A stretch of 64,000 nt of DNA from Chromohalobacter israelensis (GTDB taxonomy: Bacteria; Pseudomonadota; Gammaproteobacteria; Pseudomonadales; Halomonadaceae): positions 62,001 to 126,000 of the forward strand of contig JQNW01000008.1 of NCBI GenBank assembly GCA_000761475.1. The letters are read 5' to 3'. The first letter of the stretch is position 1; each line of letters begins with the position of its first letter. The translations under genes and the position numbers were made by a program. Under the pieces are notes generated by a model. That model did not search any database. It was not told the DNA's origin and was given only the letters and a program-made list of their open reading frames with translations. Positions 1 through 8,615 of the stretch are shown here, one piece after another.

Positions 1-304
1 GCGTACTGCCCGACTCGCGAATGATCCAGTCGATGATCTCGTCACGGCGCTCGTCGAAGATCGCCACCGCGCGCCGCATGACATCGCCACGCGCGTTCGG
101 TCCCAGTGCCGCCCATTCGGCCTGGGCCGCCTGCGCATGGCGGTAGGCATCGTCCAGGTCATGCCGGTCGGCCATCGCCAGATCGAGCAGCGTTTCCCCG
201 GAATATGGATTGGTCACGCTCAGGCGGCGCTCGGCACTTCCCTGGCGCCAGCGTCCCGCGATCGGCTGGGCATCCTGATCGGCAAACAGCGGTGCTTGTG
301 TCAT
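1..304 (-). CDS. Aldehyde dehydrogenase, N-terminal part (runs off the window)
   Basis: A minus-strand frame opens with ATG at 302-304 and stays open to the window edge, giving about 101 residues. The protein has the N-terminal layout of NAD(P)-dependent aldehyde dehydrogenases: a short lead, a VTNPYSGE segment, then an Ala-rich helix ending in AQAEWAALGP and a long Arg-rich helix (RRAVAIFDERRDEI). The catalytic Cys and Glu lie beyond the edge, so the substrate cannot be judged. Benzaldehyde- or vanillin-type enzymes are plausible given the aromatic catabolism genes nearby, but that is inference. It is divergent from the genes at 401 and 708. Confidence 0.8.
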   Translation of the reverse strand, partial: MTQAPLFADQDAQPIAGRWRQGSAERRLSVTNPYSGETLLDLAMADRHDLDDAYRHAQAAQAEWAALGPNARGDVMRRAVAIFDERRDEIIDWIIRESGST

Positions 305-400
305 GTATCTCACCCTCATCGTCATGCGAAGACGCGCCTCGTTGGGCCGCGTCGTGGTCATGCGAGCCTAGCCGGGCATTTAATACGCAGACTAATAGTA

Positions 401-670
401 ATGATCAATCAGCTTGATACATCGTCTCAGACGCATGACCTAGTCCTCCAACGGCTCGTAAGGCAAGCCAAGCAGGGCATGATCCACTACGGCGTCATCT
501 TCTTCCTGCTGGAGAAGCTCGGTGCCGTCATCGGCACGTCCAATCTCCATATCTACGCCGCCATGCGCGGCGAGAGCCTGGAGGAGTTCCAGAAGACCCG
601 CAATCAACAGGTCACCTACTCGGTGGCCCGCCGCCGGGACACCGACGAGGCATCCTCGGCAGATACTTGA
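401..670 (+). CDS. Unrecognised short ORF, possibly a gene remnant
   Basis: This 89-residue frame has strong G/C preference at third codon positions from about 475 onward, typical of real coding sequence here. I do not recognise the family. It has a hydrophobic stretch (YGVIFFLLEKLGAVIG) followed by a charged tail rich in Arg, Gln and Asp. Two starts are possible: ATG at 401 (no clear ribosome site) and ATG at 479, preceded by AGCAGGG. It ends 37 bp before the MFS gene and could share its transcript. The weaker coding character of the first 25 codons suggests either the later start or a truncated C-terminal remnant of a larger gene. Confidence 0.4.
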   Translation: MINQLDTSSQTHDLVLQRLVRQAKQGMIHYGVIFFLLEKLGAVIGTSNLHIYAAMRGESLEEFQKTRNQQVTYSVARRRDTDEASSADT

Positions 671-707
671 TAAGATAACGTTTATTTCACCACCTTGGGA
701 ACGTTTG

Positions 708-1874
708 ATGGTTCATAAAAAGGCAATCGCGTATTCAGTGGCATTTGCCGCTTTTCTAGGCCCTTTTACGCAAACCGTCTACGTTCCCATACTCCCCGAA
801 CTGCAAGACACCCTGGCCACCAGCCAGCTTCTCATCAACGCCAGCATCTCGGTGTTTACTTTCATCATCGCCTTCATGCAGATTCTCTACGGTCCGCTGA
901 CCGACAGCCTGGGGCGCAAGAAGGTCTTGATTCCCGGGATCGCACTGTACGTCGCGGCGTCGATCGGTTGTTTCTATGCCGACCACATCGCCACGCTGCT
1001 CTTCTTCCGCGTGTTCCAGGCCGTGGGCATCGCGACGGGATCGGTGGTCGCCGTGACCGTCATCGGCGACCTCTTCCAGGGCGAGGAGCGCCTCAAGGCC
1101 ATGGGCACCTTCCAAACGATGGTCGCCCTCGGTCCCGTCATCGGGCCGGTGGCGGGCGGCTTCATCGCTGGACAGCTCGATTATCACTTCGTCTTTCTGG
1201 CGCTGGCCATCGCCGGGGCGCTGATCGGCATCGTCAACTGGGCATTGCTCCGGGAGACCAAGCCTGCCGGCCCCGTGCGTAGGATCGACATGGCCGAATA
1301 CGTACGCATCGCGCGCGACCGACAGGGACTGACCATCGGCATTCTGGGCTTTGTGCAGTTCTACATTTACTACAATTTCCTGGTCTATCTGCCGATAATC
1401 CTCGACCAGGGCTACACGCTCTCCGTGGCCCAGAAGGGGCTGATGTTCCTGCCGCTTTCCTTGGCTTTGGTGCTGGGAAGCTTCCTGAGTAGTCGTGTGC
1501 AGAAACGCCTCTCGACGGAAAGCCTGCTGGTAATCACCGCCTTGTTGTGCGCCATCGATGTCGTGGCCTTTCTGGTCACGGCAGCGCACTCGCTGACGCT
1601 GCTCATCGCGACGACATTCTTGTTCGGGTTGCTACTGGGCCTGTCGCTGCCCGCGCAGACCACGCTGCTGACGCACGTCTTCGTCACCCACCGCGCCACC
1701 GCCGTGGGGCTCTACAACTTCTTTCGCTTCATGGGCATGGCCAGCGGGCCATTTCTCGGCGCCCTGTTGTTCGGCCTCGGCGGTCTTACGCTGCTGTTCA
1801 GCATCGCTGCCCTTTTGTTCCTGCTCATCGCACTGCTCGCTTGGCGCAACCTCATGCCCGCCCGACGCGCCTAG
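708..1874 (+). CDS. MFS drug:H+ antiporter-type transporter (DHA1 family)
   Basis: The 388-residue protein is almost entirely hydrophobic, with about 12 membrane segments, as in DHA1 major facilitator exporters (Bcr/CflA/EmrD-like). The loop between helices 2 and 3 carries the family signature GPLTDSLGRKKV, and the helix-5 region has the antiporter motif GPVIGPVAGG. ATG at 708 is chosen because the protein then begins just before helix 1; the same frame upstream has no membrane-protein character. It probably exports a drug or small metabolite by proton exchange; the substrate is unknown. The next gene starts 119 bp downstream with its own ribosome site. Confidence 0.85.
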   Translation: MVHKKAIAYSVAFAAFLGPFTQTVYVPILPELQDTLATSQLLINASISVFTFIIAFMQILYGPLTDSLGRKKVLIPGIALYVAASIGCFYADHIATLLFFRVFQAVGIATGSVVAVTVIGDLFQGEERLKAMGTFQTMVALGPVIGPVAGGFIAGQLDYHFVFLALAIAGALIGIVNWALLRETKPAGPVRRIDMAEYVRIARDRQGLTIGILGFVQFYIYYNFLVYLPIILDQGYTLSVAQKGLMFLPLSLALVLGSFLSSRVQKRLSTESLLVITALLCAIDVVAFLVTAAHSLTLLIATTFLFGLLLGLSLPAQTTLLTHVFVTHRATAVGLYNFFRFMGMASGPFLGALLFGLGGLTLLFSIAALLFLLIALLAWRNLMPARRA

Positions 1875-1993
1875 GCAATGACCATCTCCGAGGCACCCTT
1901 GCCCTTCAGGGACCAACCGCGCCTAGAATGAATGCATGCATCTCGCCTGTTGCCAGGCGTGGACAGTTATTCCATCGCGCACAGGAGGTCCCA

Positions 1994-2542
1994 ATGTCAT
2001 TGACGCCTTCCACCATGATCGAGCTGGGCTCACCGCTACCGGCGTTTCGGCTTCCCGATGCCGAGGGCCGGGAGGTCGACAGCGCGGATTTCGCCGGGCG
2101 TCCGGTCCTGGTCGCGTTCATCTGCAATCACTGCCCCTTCGTCAAGCACATCGCGGATGCCTTCGCCGACTTCGCCCGCGAGTATCAGGCCAGGGGGCTG
2201 ACGGTGATCGCCATCAACAGCAACGACTTCCACGCCCACCCGGATGACAGCCCCGAGCGCATGCGCGAGGAAATCGACGCGCGCGGCTATACCTTTCACT
2301 ACCTGGTGGATGAGAGCCAGGATGTCGCCCGCGCCTTCGAGGCGGCCTGCACCCCGGACTTCTTTCTCTTCGACCACGAGCACCGGCTGGCCTATCGAGG
2401 GCAGTTCGACGCCAGCCGCCCCAGCAAGGAGACGCCGGTCACCGGGGAGGACCTGCGCGCCGCCGCCGATGCGGTGCTCGCCGACCGCGCACCGGCAGCG
2501 CAGCAGACGCCGTCCATGGGCTGCAACATCAAATGGAAGTGA
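1994..2542 (+). CDS. Thioredoxin-fold redoxin (AhpC/TSA-type) protein
   Basis: The 182-residue cytoplasmic protein has the redoxin layout: PAFRLPDAEGREV at the N-terminus, a beta strand, then a CNHC motif (Cys44 and Cys47) followed by Pro, where thioredoxin-like proteins carry the redox-active cysteines. A cis-Pro region (CTPDFFLFD) lies near residue 120. The start has a strong ribosome site (AGGAGG, 1983-1988). It probably acts as a thiol-disulfide reductase or thiol peroxidase; the exact substrate cannot be read from sequence. Its stop overlaps the start of the next gene, so the two are likely translationally coupled. Confidence 0.8.
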   Translation: MSLTPSTMIELGSPLPAFRLPDAEGREVDSADFAGRPVLVAFICNHCPFVKHIADAFADFAREYQARGLTVIAINSNDFHAHPDDSPERMREEIDARGYTFHYLVDESQDVARAFEAACTPDFFLFDHEHRLAYRGQFDASRPSKETPVTGEDLRAAADAVLADRAPAAQQTPSMGCNIKWK

Positions 2543-3477
2543 GTGATGTTCAGCATGCGCGGGAACGGATCGCCGAGGCCCTAGCGCCGACACCGCTGTT
2601 GCTCGACCCGACGCTGTCCGAGCGGCTGGGACGGCGCGTATGGCTCAAGGTCGAGTCATTTCAGCATACCGGCTCCTTCAAGGCGCGCGGTGCGCTGAAC
2701 TGGCTGCGCACCGCCGGCGACGAGGAACTCGCCGGCGGGCTGGGCGCCGTGTCCGCCGGCAACCACGCCCTGGCGCTGGCCTGGGCGGCACGCCGGACAG
2801 GCGTCCCCGTGACCATCGTGATGCCCGAGAATGCCAGCCCCTTCAAGGTGGAGGGCAGCCGCGCGCTGGGCGCGGAGGTCATCCTGCACGGCGACATCAA
2901 CGCGGCCTGGGCCTTGATGCATCGGTTGGTCGAGGAGCGCGGCCTGACGCTGGTGCACCCCTACGACGACCCACGCATCATCGCCGGCCAGGGCACGCTG
3001 GGCCTCGAGGTGCTCGAGCAGGCACCGGACGCCCAGGCGATCCTGTGCCCGATCGGTGGCGGCGGCCTGATCGGGGGCATCGGCGTGGCGACGTCGACGC
3101 GGCGGCCTAAGCTCTCGCTGATCGGCGTGGAACCCATCGGCGCGGCGAGCATGGCGCATGCCTGGGCCCAGGGCGGCCCCGCCAGGCTCAGTGAGGTGCA
3201 AAGCTGCGCCAAGAGTCTCGCCGCCGCCATCGTCGGCGAGCACACCTATCCGCTGAGTCGCCGGCACGTCACCGAGCTCGTCGCGGTGGACGAGGACGCC
3301 ATCCACCGCGCCATGCGCCACTTGATCTACCAGACCAAGCTAGTCGCGGAGCCCGGCGCTGCCGTGGGCGTGGCCGCCCTGTTGGAAAACGCCGCCACGC
3401 TACCGCCGCAAGGCGATATCGTGGTCATCGTCACCGGCGCCAACCTGGGGCGCGATGAGCTGGCCGGCTTTTTGTGA
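2533..3477 (+). CDS. PLP-dependent threonine/serine dehydratase-like protein
   Basis: The 314-residue protein is a fold-type II PLP enzyme. Lys50 in GSFKARG is the expected Schiff-base lysine, SAGNHA (near residue 75) binds the substrate carboxylate, and the Gly-rich GGGGLIGG loop (near 175) holds the cofactor phosphate. There is no C-terminal ACT regulatory domain, so it is a catabolic-type or specialised enzyme (threonine or serine ammonia-lyase, hydroxyaspartate dehydratase, or ectoine-utilisation EutB-like) rather than biosynthetic IlvA. It overlaps the preceding redoxin gene by 10 bp. It converges on pcaG, whose stop lies 48 bp away. Confidence 0.8.
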   Translation: MEVSDVQHARERIAEALAPTPLLLDPTLSERLGRRVWLKVESFQHTGSFKARGALNWLRTAGDEELAGGLGAVSAGNHALALAWAARRTGVPVTIVMPENASPFKVEGSRALGAEVILHGDINAAWALMHRLVEERGLTLVHPYDDPRIIAGQGTLGLEVLEQAPDAQAILCPIGGGGLIGGIGVATSTRRPKLSLIGVEPIGAASMAHAWAQGGPARLSEVQSCAKSLAAAIVGEHTYPLSRRHVTELVAVDEDAIHRAMRHLIYQTKLVAEPGAAVGVAALLENAATLPPQGDIVVIVTGANLGRDELAGFL

Positions 3478-3525
3478 GCGACGTCTTTGACGTACGTGCT
3501 GGAGCGACGTGCTCGGGTTACGTGC

Positions 3526-4158
3526 CTAGAAGTCGAAGAACACCGTCTCGCCCTCGCCCTGAAGGCGAATGTCGAAGCGATAGCGGGGCTTGCCCTCACC
3601 CTCTTCACGCGTAGCGATCAAGGTCTGGCGGCGCGTGGGAGATTCCACCGCATTAAGCACCGGGCAAGCCGCGTTGGCCTCGGCCTCATCCTCGAAGTAC
3701 AACCGCGTATGCAGCTGAATATTGATGCCGCGGGCGAACACGGCGAGCGTGACGTGCGGTGCCATCAGGCGGCCATCGCGGCGCGCGACCTGGCCCGGTT
3801 TGATGGTGTGAAAGCACCACTCACCGTCGTTTTCCACCGTGGTCGCGGTGCGTCCGAAGCTGTTGAACGGCGCTTGCAGATCGAACTCGCACTGGTAGTT
3901 GCCATGAGCATCGGCCTGCCAGGCTTCCAGCAAGGCATCGCGCACCAGGTCGCCGTTGCCGTCGATGACGCGGCCCACGAGTTCGATGGCCTCGCCGTCG
4001 GCCTCCGGCGAAGCGAGCCGATTCCAGATTTCTTCCTCGCGCGGCGGCAAGCCGGCGATATCCAGGGCCAGGCCAATGTGCACGTAGGGGCCGGCCGTCT
4101 GCGACGCAGTTTCACGCAGCATGGTTGCAGCGCAGGGCTGTGAATTCGGTTGTTGCAT
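3526..4158 (-). CDS. pcaG: Protocatechuate 3,4-dioxygenase alpha subunit
   Basis: This 210-residue protein is the alpha chain of the non-haem Fe(III) intradiol dioxygenase that cleaves protocatechuate to beta-carboxy-cis,cis-muconate. It starts with the conserved ETASQTAGPYVHIGLA segment and keeps the beta-sandwich core, but lacks the Tyr/His iron ligands that the beta chain carries, as normal for PcaG. It begins three bases after the stop of pcaH, the usual pcaHG order, and forms the last gene of the minus-strand pca cluster. Length is typical (about 200 residues). Confidence 0.95.
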   Translation of the reverse strand: MQQPNSQPCAATMLRETASQTAGPYVHIGLALDIAGLPPREEEIWNRLASPEADGEAIELVGRVIDGNGDLVRDALLEAWQADAHGNYQCEFDLQAPFNSFGRTATTVENDGEWCFHTIKPGQVARRDGRLMAPHVTLAVFARGINIQLHTRLYFEDEAEANAACPVLNAVESPTRRQTLIATREEGEGKPRYRFDIRLQGEGETVFFDF

Positions 4159-4161
4159 GGT

Positions 4162-4902
4162 TTACCCCTGATTCTCGAAATAGGTTTGCACTTCACCGCG
4201 GATCACCAGATCGAAGCGGTAGGCCAGGCAATCCATCGAGCGACTGCGTGCCATGTCGAGACGCCCGGTCATGGTTTCCACCGCTTCGGGGTCACGCAAG
4301 GTGTGTACGATGGGACACAGCGGAATCAGCGGGTCGCCCTCGAAATACATCTGCGTGATCAAGCGCGTGGAGATCGACGGCCCCATCACCGAGACGTGGA
4401 TGTGCGCCGGGCGCCAGCTATTGATGTCGTTGGGCCAGGGATACGGGCCAGGCTTGATGGTGCGGAAACGGTACCAGCCCTCGTCGTCGCTCAGGCAGCG
4501 CCCCACACCGCCGAAATTGGGGTCGAGCGGCGCCAGGTAACCGTCTTTCTTGTGGCGATAACGCCCGCCGGCGTTGGCCTGCCACATTTCCACCAGGGTG
4601 TTGGGCACCGGCTTGCCGAACTGATCGACGACACGGCCGAACACGATGACCCGCTCGCCGATGGGCAATCCGGCCTGGGCCTCGTTGTCGGCACGGAAGT
4701 TGAGCAGCAGGTCGTTATCGTGAGGCCCCATGCGCAGGCGCGTAAAATCCGGGCCGCCAAGCTCCGAGACGCTGGGCGCCTGCATGCTGACATAGGCTTG
4801 ACTGGGAGAGCGCGCCACCGTCGTCTTGTAGCCCGGCGCGTAGGCCGGGGGATGCCAGTTACGGTCGCGCTCGACGAAGCGTTTATTATCGTTGCGAGGC
4901 AT
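4162..4902 (-). CDS. pcaH: Protocatechuate 3,4-dioxygenase beta subunit
   Basis: The 246-residue catalytic subunit carries all four iron ligands in correct spacing: Tyr115 (GGRYRH), Tyr154 (PGPYPW), and His167 and His169 (RPAHIHV). The gaps of 39, 13 and 2 residues match the Pseudomonas enzyme (Tyr408, Tyr447, His460, His462 in its numbering). Arg164, which lies beside the substrate in known structures, is also present. The ATG at 4902 is preceded by AGGAG; an upstream ATG in frame adds 11 poorly conserved residues. The gene follows pcaQ with a 155-bp gap containing a candidate PcaQ-binding site, so pcaHG probably has its own promoter. Confidence 0.96.
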   Translation of the reverse strand: MPRNDNKRFVERDRNWHPPAYAPGYKTTVARSPSQAYVSMQAPSVSELGGPDFTRLRMGPHDNDLLLNFRADNEAQAGLPIGERVIVFGRVVDQFGKPVPNTLVEMWQANAGGRYRHKKDGYLAPLDPNFGGVGRCLSDDEGWYRFRTIKPGPYPWPNDINSWRPAHIHVSVMGPSISTRLITQMYFEGDPLIPLCPIVHTLRDPEAVETMTGRLDMARSRSMDCLAYRFDLVIRGEVQTYFENQG

Positions 4903-5008
4903 GCGAATCTCCTGATCGAAAGGACCGCGGCGCAAGCGAACGCCACGATGTCATGCCTCATTGTCCGCGCTGGGCTCCGGCTGCCAATTGAAATGGCCGC
5001 CCACCCCC

Positions 5009-5024
5009 ATAACTGATTGGATAT
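5009..5024. promoter_or_regulatory. Candidate PcaQ-binding site upstream of pcaHG
   Basis: The 16-bp sequence ATAACTGATTGGATAT agrees at 9 of the 12 defined positions with the PcaQ site ATAACCN4GGTTAA, which I recall from rhizobial work. It lies 107 bp before the pcaH start and 34 bp after the pcaQ stop, a suitable place for a LysR-type activator of pcaHG. The match is imperfect and was made by eye. Confidence 0.45.
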
Positions 5025-5057
5025 ATCGGCCAAAGGTCTATTCGACCAAGGAATGAG

Positions 5058-5984
5058 TCACGTCGAGGGCGAGGCCATCTCGGCGACGATATCGCGCAGA
5101 CAGGCGCTCAAGGCGTCGACGCCGGGATTGCGCGGCAGGGCGATATTGGTGCACACCCCAACGGAGCCGCCCCGCGATTCCAGACGCACGGGCAAGCGTG
5201 CCAGGCGGCCATCGCGGAGATCCTCGCGTACCGCATCGAGAGGCGCGACCCACAGGGCGTCGCTGGCCAGGGCGTACCGCCGGCTCAACGAGAGCGACAG
5301 GGTTTCCAGTGCGATACGCGGCGGCGCGGCTCCCTGCTCGACCCAGAAACGCTCGACCTGATCGCGCAGGGTGGTCGACGTCGGTGGGACGATCCACGCA
5401 TTGGCGATCAACGCTTCAGCATCCAGTACATCCTGCCCCAACAGCGGATGCCCGGCACGCACCACCAGCACCAACGGCTCGTAATACAGATGCTCGAACT
5501 GCAGGCCGCGAATTTCGCGAGCCTCGCTCATGCGTCCGGCCACCGCGTCCAGTTCCCCCATCCGCAGGCGGGAGAGCAGATACGCACTGGGCCCCGTCAC
5601 CACCTGAACGCGCCATTGCGGTGCCTGGGCATGCAGACGATGCAGCGCCCGGGGAAGCAGGCCCTCTTCGACGGTCGACAACGCGCCCAGACGCACTACC
5701 GCCTCCTGCTGAGCGGCGTCTCGCACCGCCTGGAAGCCCTCGCCCAGACTGCGCAGTGCGGGGCCGGCGTGACGCAGCAGCGTCAAACCGGCGGTGGTCA
5801 AGGTAGCGCCTTGCGGACTGCGCTCGAAAAGCGTCGTCTCGAGAATCTCTTCCAGCTCGCGAATCGTCTTGGACATCGCCGGCTGGGTAATGGAAAGTGC
5901 CTGCGCGGCCTTGGCCAGGCTCTGCAACCGCGCGACCTCTTGAAATGCCATCAAATGGCGCAGCTTGACGCGAGCGCTCAGCAT
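5058..5984 (-). CDS. pcaQ: LysR-type transcriptional activator of pca genes
   Basis: The 308-residue protein has an N-terminal winged helix-turn-helix (residues about 7-66: LRHLMAFQEVARLQSLAKAA, then LSITQPAMSKTIRELE) and a C-terminal periplasmic-binding-protein-like effector domain. The start at 5984 follows GAGGAA; an upstream in-frame ATG is less likely. PcaQ in other bacteria activates pca genes in response to beta-carboxymuconate or its lactone. The position between pcaL and pcaH, with a possible PcaQ box in front of pcaH, supports the name. The effector is inferred from the family. Confidence 0.88.
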   Translation of the reverse strand: MLSARVKLRHLMAFQEVARLQSLAKAAQALSITQPAMSKTIRELEEILETTLFERSPQGATLTTAGLTLLRHAGPALRSLGEGFQAVRDAAQQEAVVRLGALSTVEEGLLPRALHRLHAQAPQWRVQVVTGPSAYLLSRLRMGELDAVAGRMSEAREIRGLQFEHLYYEPLVLVVRAGHPLLGQDVLDAEALIANAWIVPPTSTTLRDQVERFWVEQGAAPPRIALETLSLSLSRRYALASDALWVAPLDAVREDLRDGRLARLPVRLESRGGSVGVCTNIALPRNPGVDALSACLRDIVAEMASPST

Positions 5985-6219
5985 CGCGGTTTCCTCACGA
6001 ATCACGGGCAGGGGCGCGACGCATGTACGAGCCACGATCGCTCGCCCTCGCCAAGGTCGGCATCAGTGAGAGCACAAAGGTACCGTCGTGCTCGCCGGCA
6101 ATCTGGCCATCGTCATAGAGCTTATGAAGCATGCCGGCCCCTTACAGTGCCGACGAAGCTACTCAGGCCTCCCAACTCCACTGCCGTCCCACGATAACCG
6201 AAATGCGACCGGGGCGACG

Positions 6220-7389
6220 TTATAGGCTATTGCCCCAGCCCAGCTTCTTGGCCATCGAAAAGGCATGGTTGGCAGCCGGAACGCCGGCATAGATCGCGAC
6301 ATGCATCAGCGCCTGGCGCAATTGCGCTTCGCTGAGGCCGATGCGTTGAGCGGTTTTCAGGTGGAGTTCCAGTTCCCCGTCGCGACCCAGCGCCGCCAGT
6401 ACCGCCAGGGTAATCATGCTGCGCTCGGTGCGGCTCAAGTCGTCATTGCCCCACAGTTCGCCCCAGGCCATGCGCGTGATCATGTTCTGGAACGGCGCGT
6501 CGAGCGTGGTGGCATTTTCGCTGGCACGCGCCACGTGCTCGTCGCCGAGTACCTGCTTGCGCGTTTCCAGCCCGGCGGCATAGCTCACACCGTTCTCGTC
6601 GACGTGCTCATCACCCAGCCAGGCACGCAGACGCTTGGCGATCGCCTCGGGCACTTCCACGCTCGGCACGTGCGCGATGTTTTCGAGTACTTCGAGACGC
6701 GCGTCACCGAACTGGGAAGCAAGCGTCTTCAGGGTCTCGGGCGGCGTGGACAGATCCTCGCGCCCTCCGAGCAAGCGCACGGGCCCCGTGACACCACGCA
6801 GTTGGTCGGTGAAATCGGTCTCGGCCAGCATCTCGCAAAGCCGTGCGTAGGACTCGCCATCGGTACGCGCAAGCTGGACCTTCCAGCCCGTATAGGCCGC
6901 CGCATCGCCTTGCGCGAACGCCTCGGAAAACCAGCGCGGCACGATCTCGTCGGCCATGGCAGCCAGGCCTTCCTTGCGCACTCGCGAGGCGCGCGTGCGC
7001 CAGTTGTCCGGCGTGCCGATGATCGCGCCGGTGTTGGTCAGCACGACATCGCCGAGTCGCTCGGGGCACTGGATCAGCAACTGCTGACCGACCACGCCCC
7101 CGACCGAAGTGCCCACGAAATGAAAGCGCGCAAGGCCCAGCGCATCGGCCAGGGCCAGGGCGTCCTCGGCCAGCGCGCGGGGAGAGACCGCTTCGGTCAG
7201 GCCACTGCTCGCACCATGACCGGGCAGATCCCAGGTCACGCAACGAAAGCGACCGCGCAAGGCAGCGATAACGCCTTCCCACACGTCCTGGCTCATGCCC
7301 AGCGGATGCGCCAACAGCACCGCCGGCAGCGCGGCTTCACCGCTATCGCGATAAGCGATCGTGCGTTCCGCCACCGTCAAGAAAGCCAT
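6220..7389 (-). CDS. pcaL: Fused 3-oxoadipate enol-lactonase / 4-carboxymuconolactone decarboxylase
   Basis: The 389-residue protein joins two steps of the beta-ketoadipate pathway. Residues 1 to about 265 are a PcaD alpha/beta hydrolase with nucleophile Ser95 in GTSVGG, an oxyanion segment HPLGM, and a late His in NIAHVPSVE. Residues from about 275 to the end are a PcaC decarboxylase of the AhpD-like fold (ERSMITLAVLAALGRDGE, then LRQALMHVAIYAGVPAA). Such fusions are known and named PcaL in some bacteria. The start follows AGGAGAA. It is preceded by pcaF, ten bases away, within the same operon. Confidence 0.93.
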   Translation of the reverse strand: MAFLTVAERTIAYRDSGEAALPAVLLAHPLGMSQDVWEGVIAALRGRFRCVTWDLPGHGASSGLTEAVSPRALAEDALALADALGLARFHFVGTSVGGVVGQQLLIQCPERLGDVVLTNTGAIIGTPDNWRTRASRVRKEGLAAMADEIVPRWFSEAFAQGDAAAYTGWKVQLARTDGESYARLCEMLAETDFTDQLRGVTGPVRLLGGREDLSTPPETLKTLASQFGDARLEVLENIAHVPSVEVPEAIAKRLRAWLGDEHVDENGVSYAAGLETRKQVLGDEHVARASENATTLDAPFQNMITRMAWGELWGNDDLSRTERSMITLAVLAALGRDGELELHLKTAQRIGLSEAQLRQALMHVAIYAGVPAANHAFSMAKKLGWGNSL

Positions 7390-7399
7390 GCCGTTCTCC

Positions 7400-8605
7400 T
7401 CAAACGCGTTCGATCAAAGTGGCCACGCCCTGGCCCACACCGACACACATGGTGCAAAGGGCGTAACGCTTGTTCTGTGCATGTAGCTCGTGCGCTGCGG
7501 TCAACAGCAAGCGGGCCCCGGACATGCCCAGCGGATGTCCCAGCGCGATCGCGCCGCCATTAGGATTGACGCGCGGGTCGTCGTCGGCCACGCCCAGTTC
7601 ACGCAGGCACGCCAGGCCCTGGGCGGCGAAGGCTTCGTTGAGCTCGATGATGTCGACCTCATCGATGCCGATACCCAGACGCTCGAGCAGCTTGCGCGTC
7701 GCCGGTACCGGGCCCATGCCCATGATGCGGGGTTCGACGCCGGCGGTGGCCATGCCCAGGATCCGCGCCATCGGGGTGAGACCATGGCGCGCGACGGCGG
7801 CGTCGCTGGCGACCAGCATCGCCGCCGCCCCGTCGTTGACGCCCGACGCATTGCCCGCGGTCACGCTGCCGCCATCGCGAAACGGCGTGGGCAACTTGGC
7901 CAGCTTTTCCAGCGTGGTGCCTGCGCGCGGATGCTCGTCCTGATCGACGATCAGGGGCTCCTGCTTGCGACGCGGCACCTCCACCGGCGTGATCTCCTGC
8001 GCCAGGCGCCCGGACTGCTGGGCACGCTCGGTCTTCTGCTGCGAGCGCACGGCGAAGGCATCCTGATCCTCGCGGGACACGTGGAACTGCTCGGCCACGT
8101 TCTCGGCGGTCTCGGGCATCGACTCGACGCCGAAGTGGTTCTTCATCAGCGGGTTGACGAAACGCCAGCCGATGGTCGTGTCCTCGATCGCCTGGCTACG
8201 CGAGAATGCCGTCTCGGCCTTGCCCATCACGAACGGGGCGCGCGACATGGACTCCACGCCCCCCGCCAGCGCCAGCTCGAACTCGCCCGCCTTGATGGCG
8301 CGAAATGCCGTCCCCACGGCATCCATGCCCGACCCGCACAGGCGATTCAAGGTGGTACCGGGCACGCTGGTCGGCAGCCCGGCCAGCAGTGCCGACATGC
8401 GCGCGACGTTGCGATTGTCCTCGCCGGCCTGGTTGGCGCAGCCCATGATCACTTCATCGATGGCCGCCGGATCGAGATCCGGCGCCTGGGCCAGCACAGC
8501 CCGGAAAATCGTGGCCGCCAGGTCGTCGGGGCGGACGCTGGCCAGCGAGCCGCCGAAACGTCCCACGGCGGAACGCGTGGGGTGACACAACCAAACATCG
8601 CTCAT
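7400..8605 (-). CDS. pcaF: Beta-ketoadipyl-CoA thiolase
   Basis: The 401-residue thiolase performs the final cleavage of 3-oxoadipyl-CoA to succinyl-CoA and acetyl-CoA. Active-site features are visible: the nucleophilic Cys in [12 protein letters not shown] (near residue 90), the His in [16 protein letters not shown], and the second Cys in TMCVGVGQG near the C-terminus. The ATG at 8605 is preceded by GAGGAGA; longer in-frame starts would add residues that do not belong to the family. It sits directly after pcaJ with a ten-base gap, so the two are co-transcribed. Confidence 0.95.
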   Translation of the reverse strand: MSDVWLCHPTRSAVGRFGGSLASVRPDDLAATIFRAVLAQAPDLDPAAIDEVIMGCANQAGEDNRNVARMSALLAGLPTSVPGTTLNRLCGSGMDAVGTAFRAIKAGEFELALAGGVESMSRAPFVMGKAETAFSRSQAIEDTTIGWRFVNPLMKNHFGVESMPETAENVAEQFHVSREDQDAFAVRSQQKTERAQQSGRLAQEITPVEVPRRKQEPLIVDQDEHPRAGTTLEKLAKLPTPFRDGGSVTAGNASGVNDGAAAMLVASDAAVARHGLTPMARILGMATAGVEPRIMGMGPVPATRKLLERLGIGIDEVDIIELNEAFAAQGLACLRELGVADDDPRVNPNGGAIALGHPLGMSGARLLLTAAHELHAQNKRYALCTMCVGVGQGVATLIERV

Positions 8606-8615
8606 CGAATTCTCC

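Noticed and set aside
756-1589. Long minus-strand open frames opposite the MFS gene and opposite many other genes.
   Set aside because: They are antisense shadows expected in GC-rich DNA; the protein sequences are low-complexity His/Arg/Gln-rich and match no family.
3478-3525. Repeated GAGCGACGT words between the dehydratase gene and pcaG.
   Set aside because: The repeats are short, imperfect and in a 48-bp convergent gap; they do not form a convincing terminator.
5995-6132. A 45-codon minus-strand frame (MLHKLYDDGQIAGEHDGTF...) in the 235-bp gap between pcaQ and pcaL.
   Set aside because: It has no clear ribosome site or recognised family and its tail overlaps the pcaQ leader. I leave the gap 5985-6219 without a gene.
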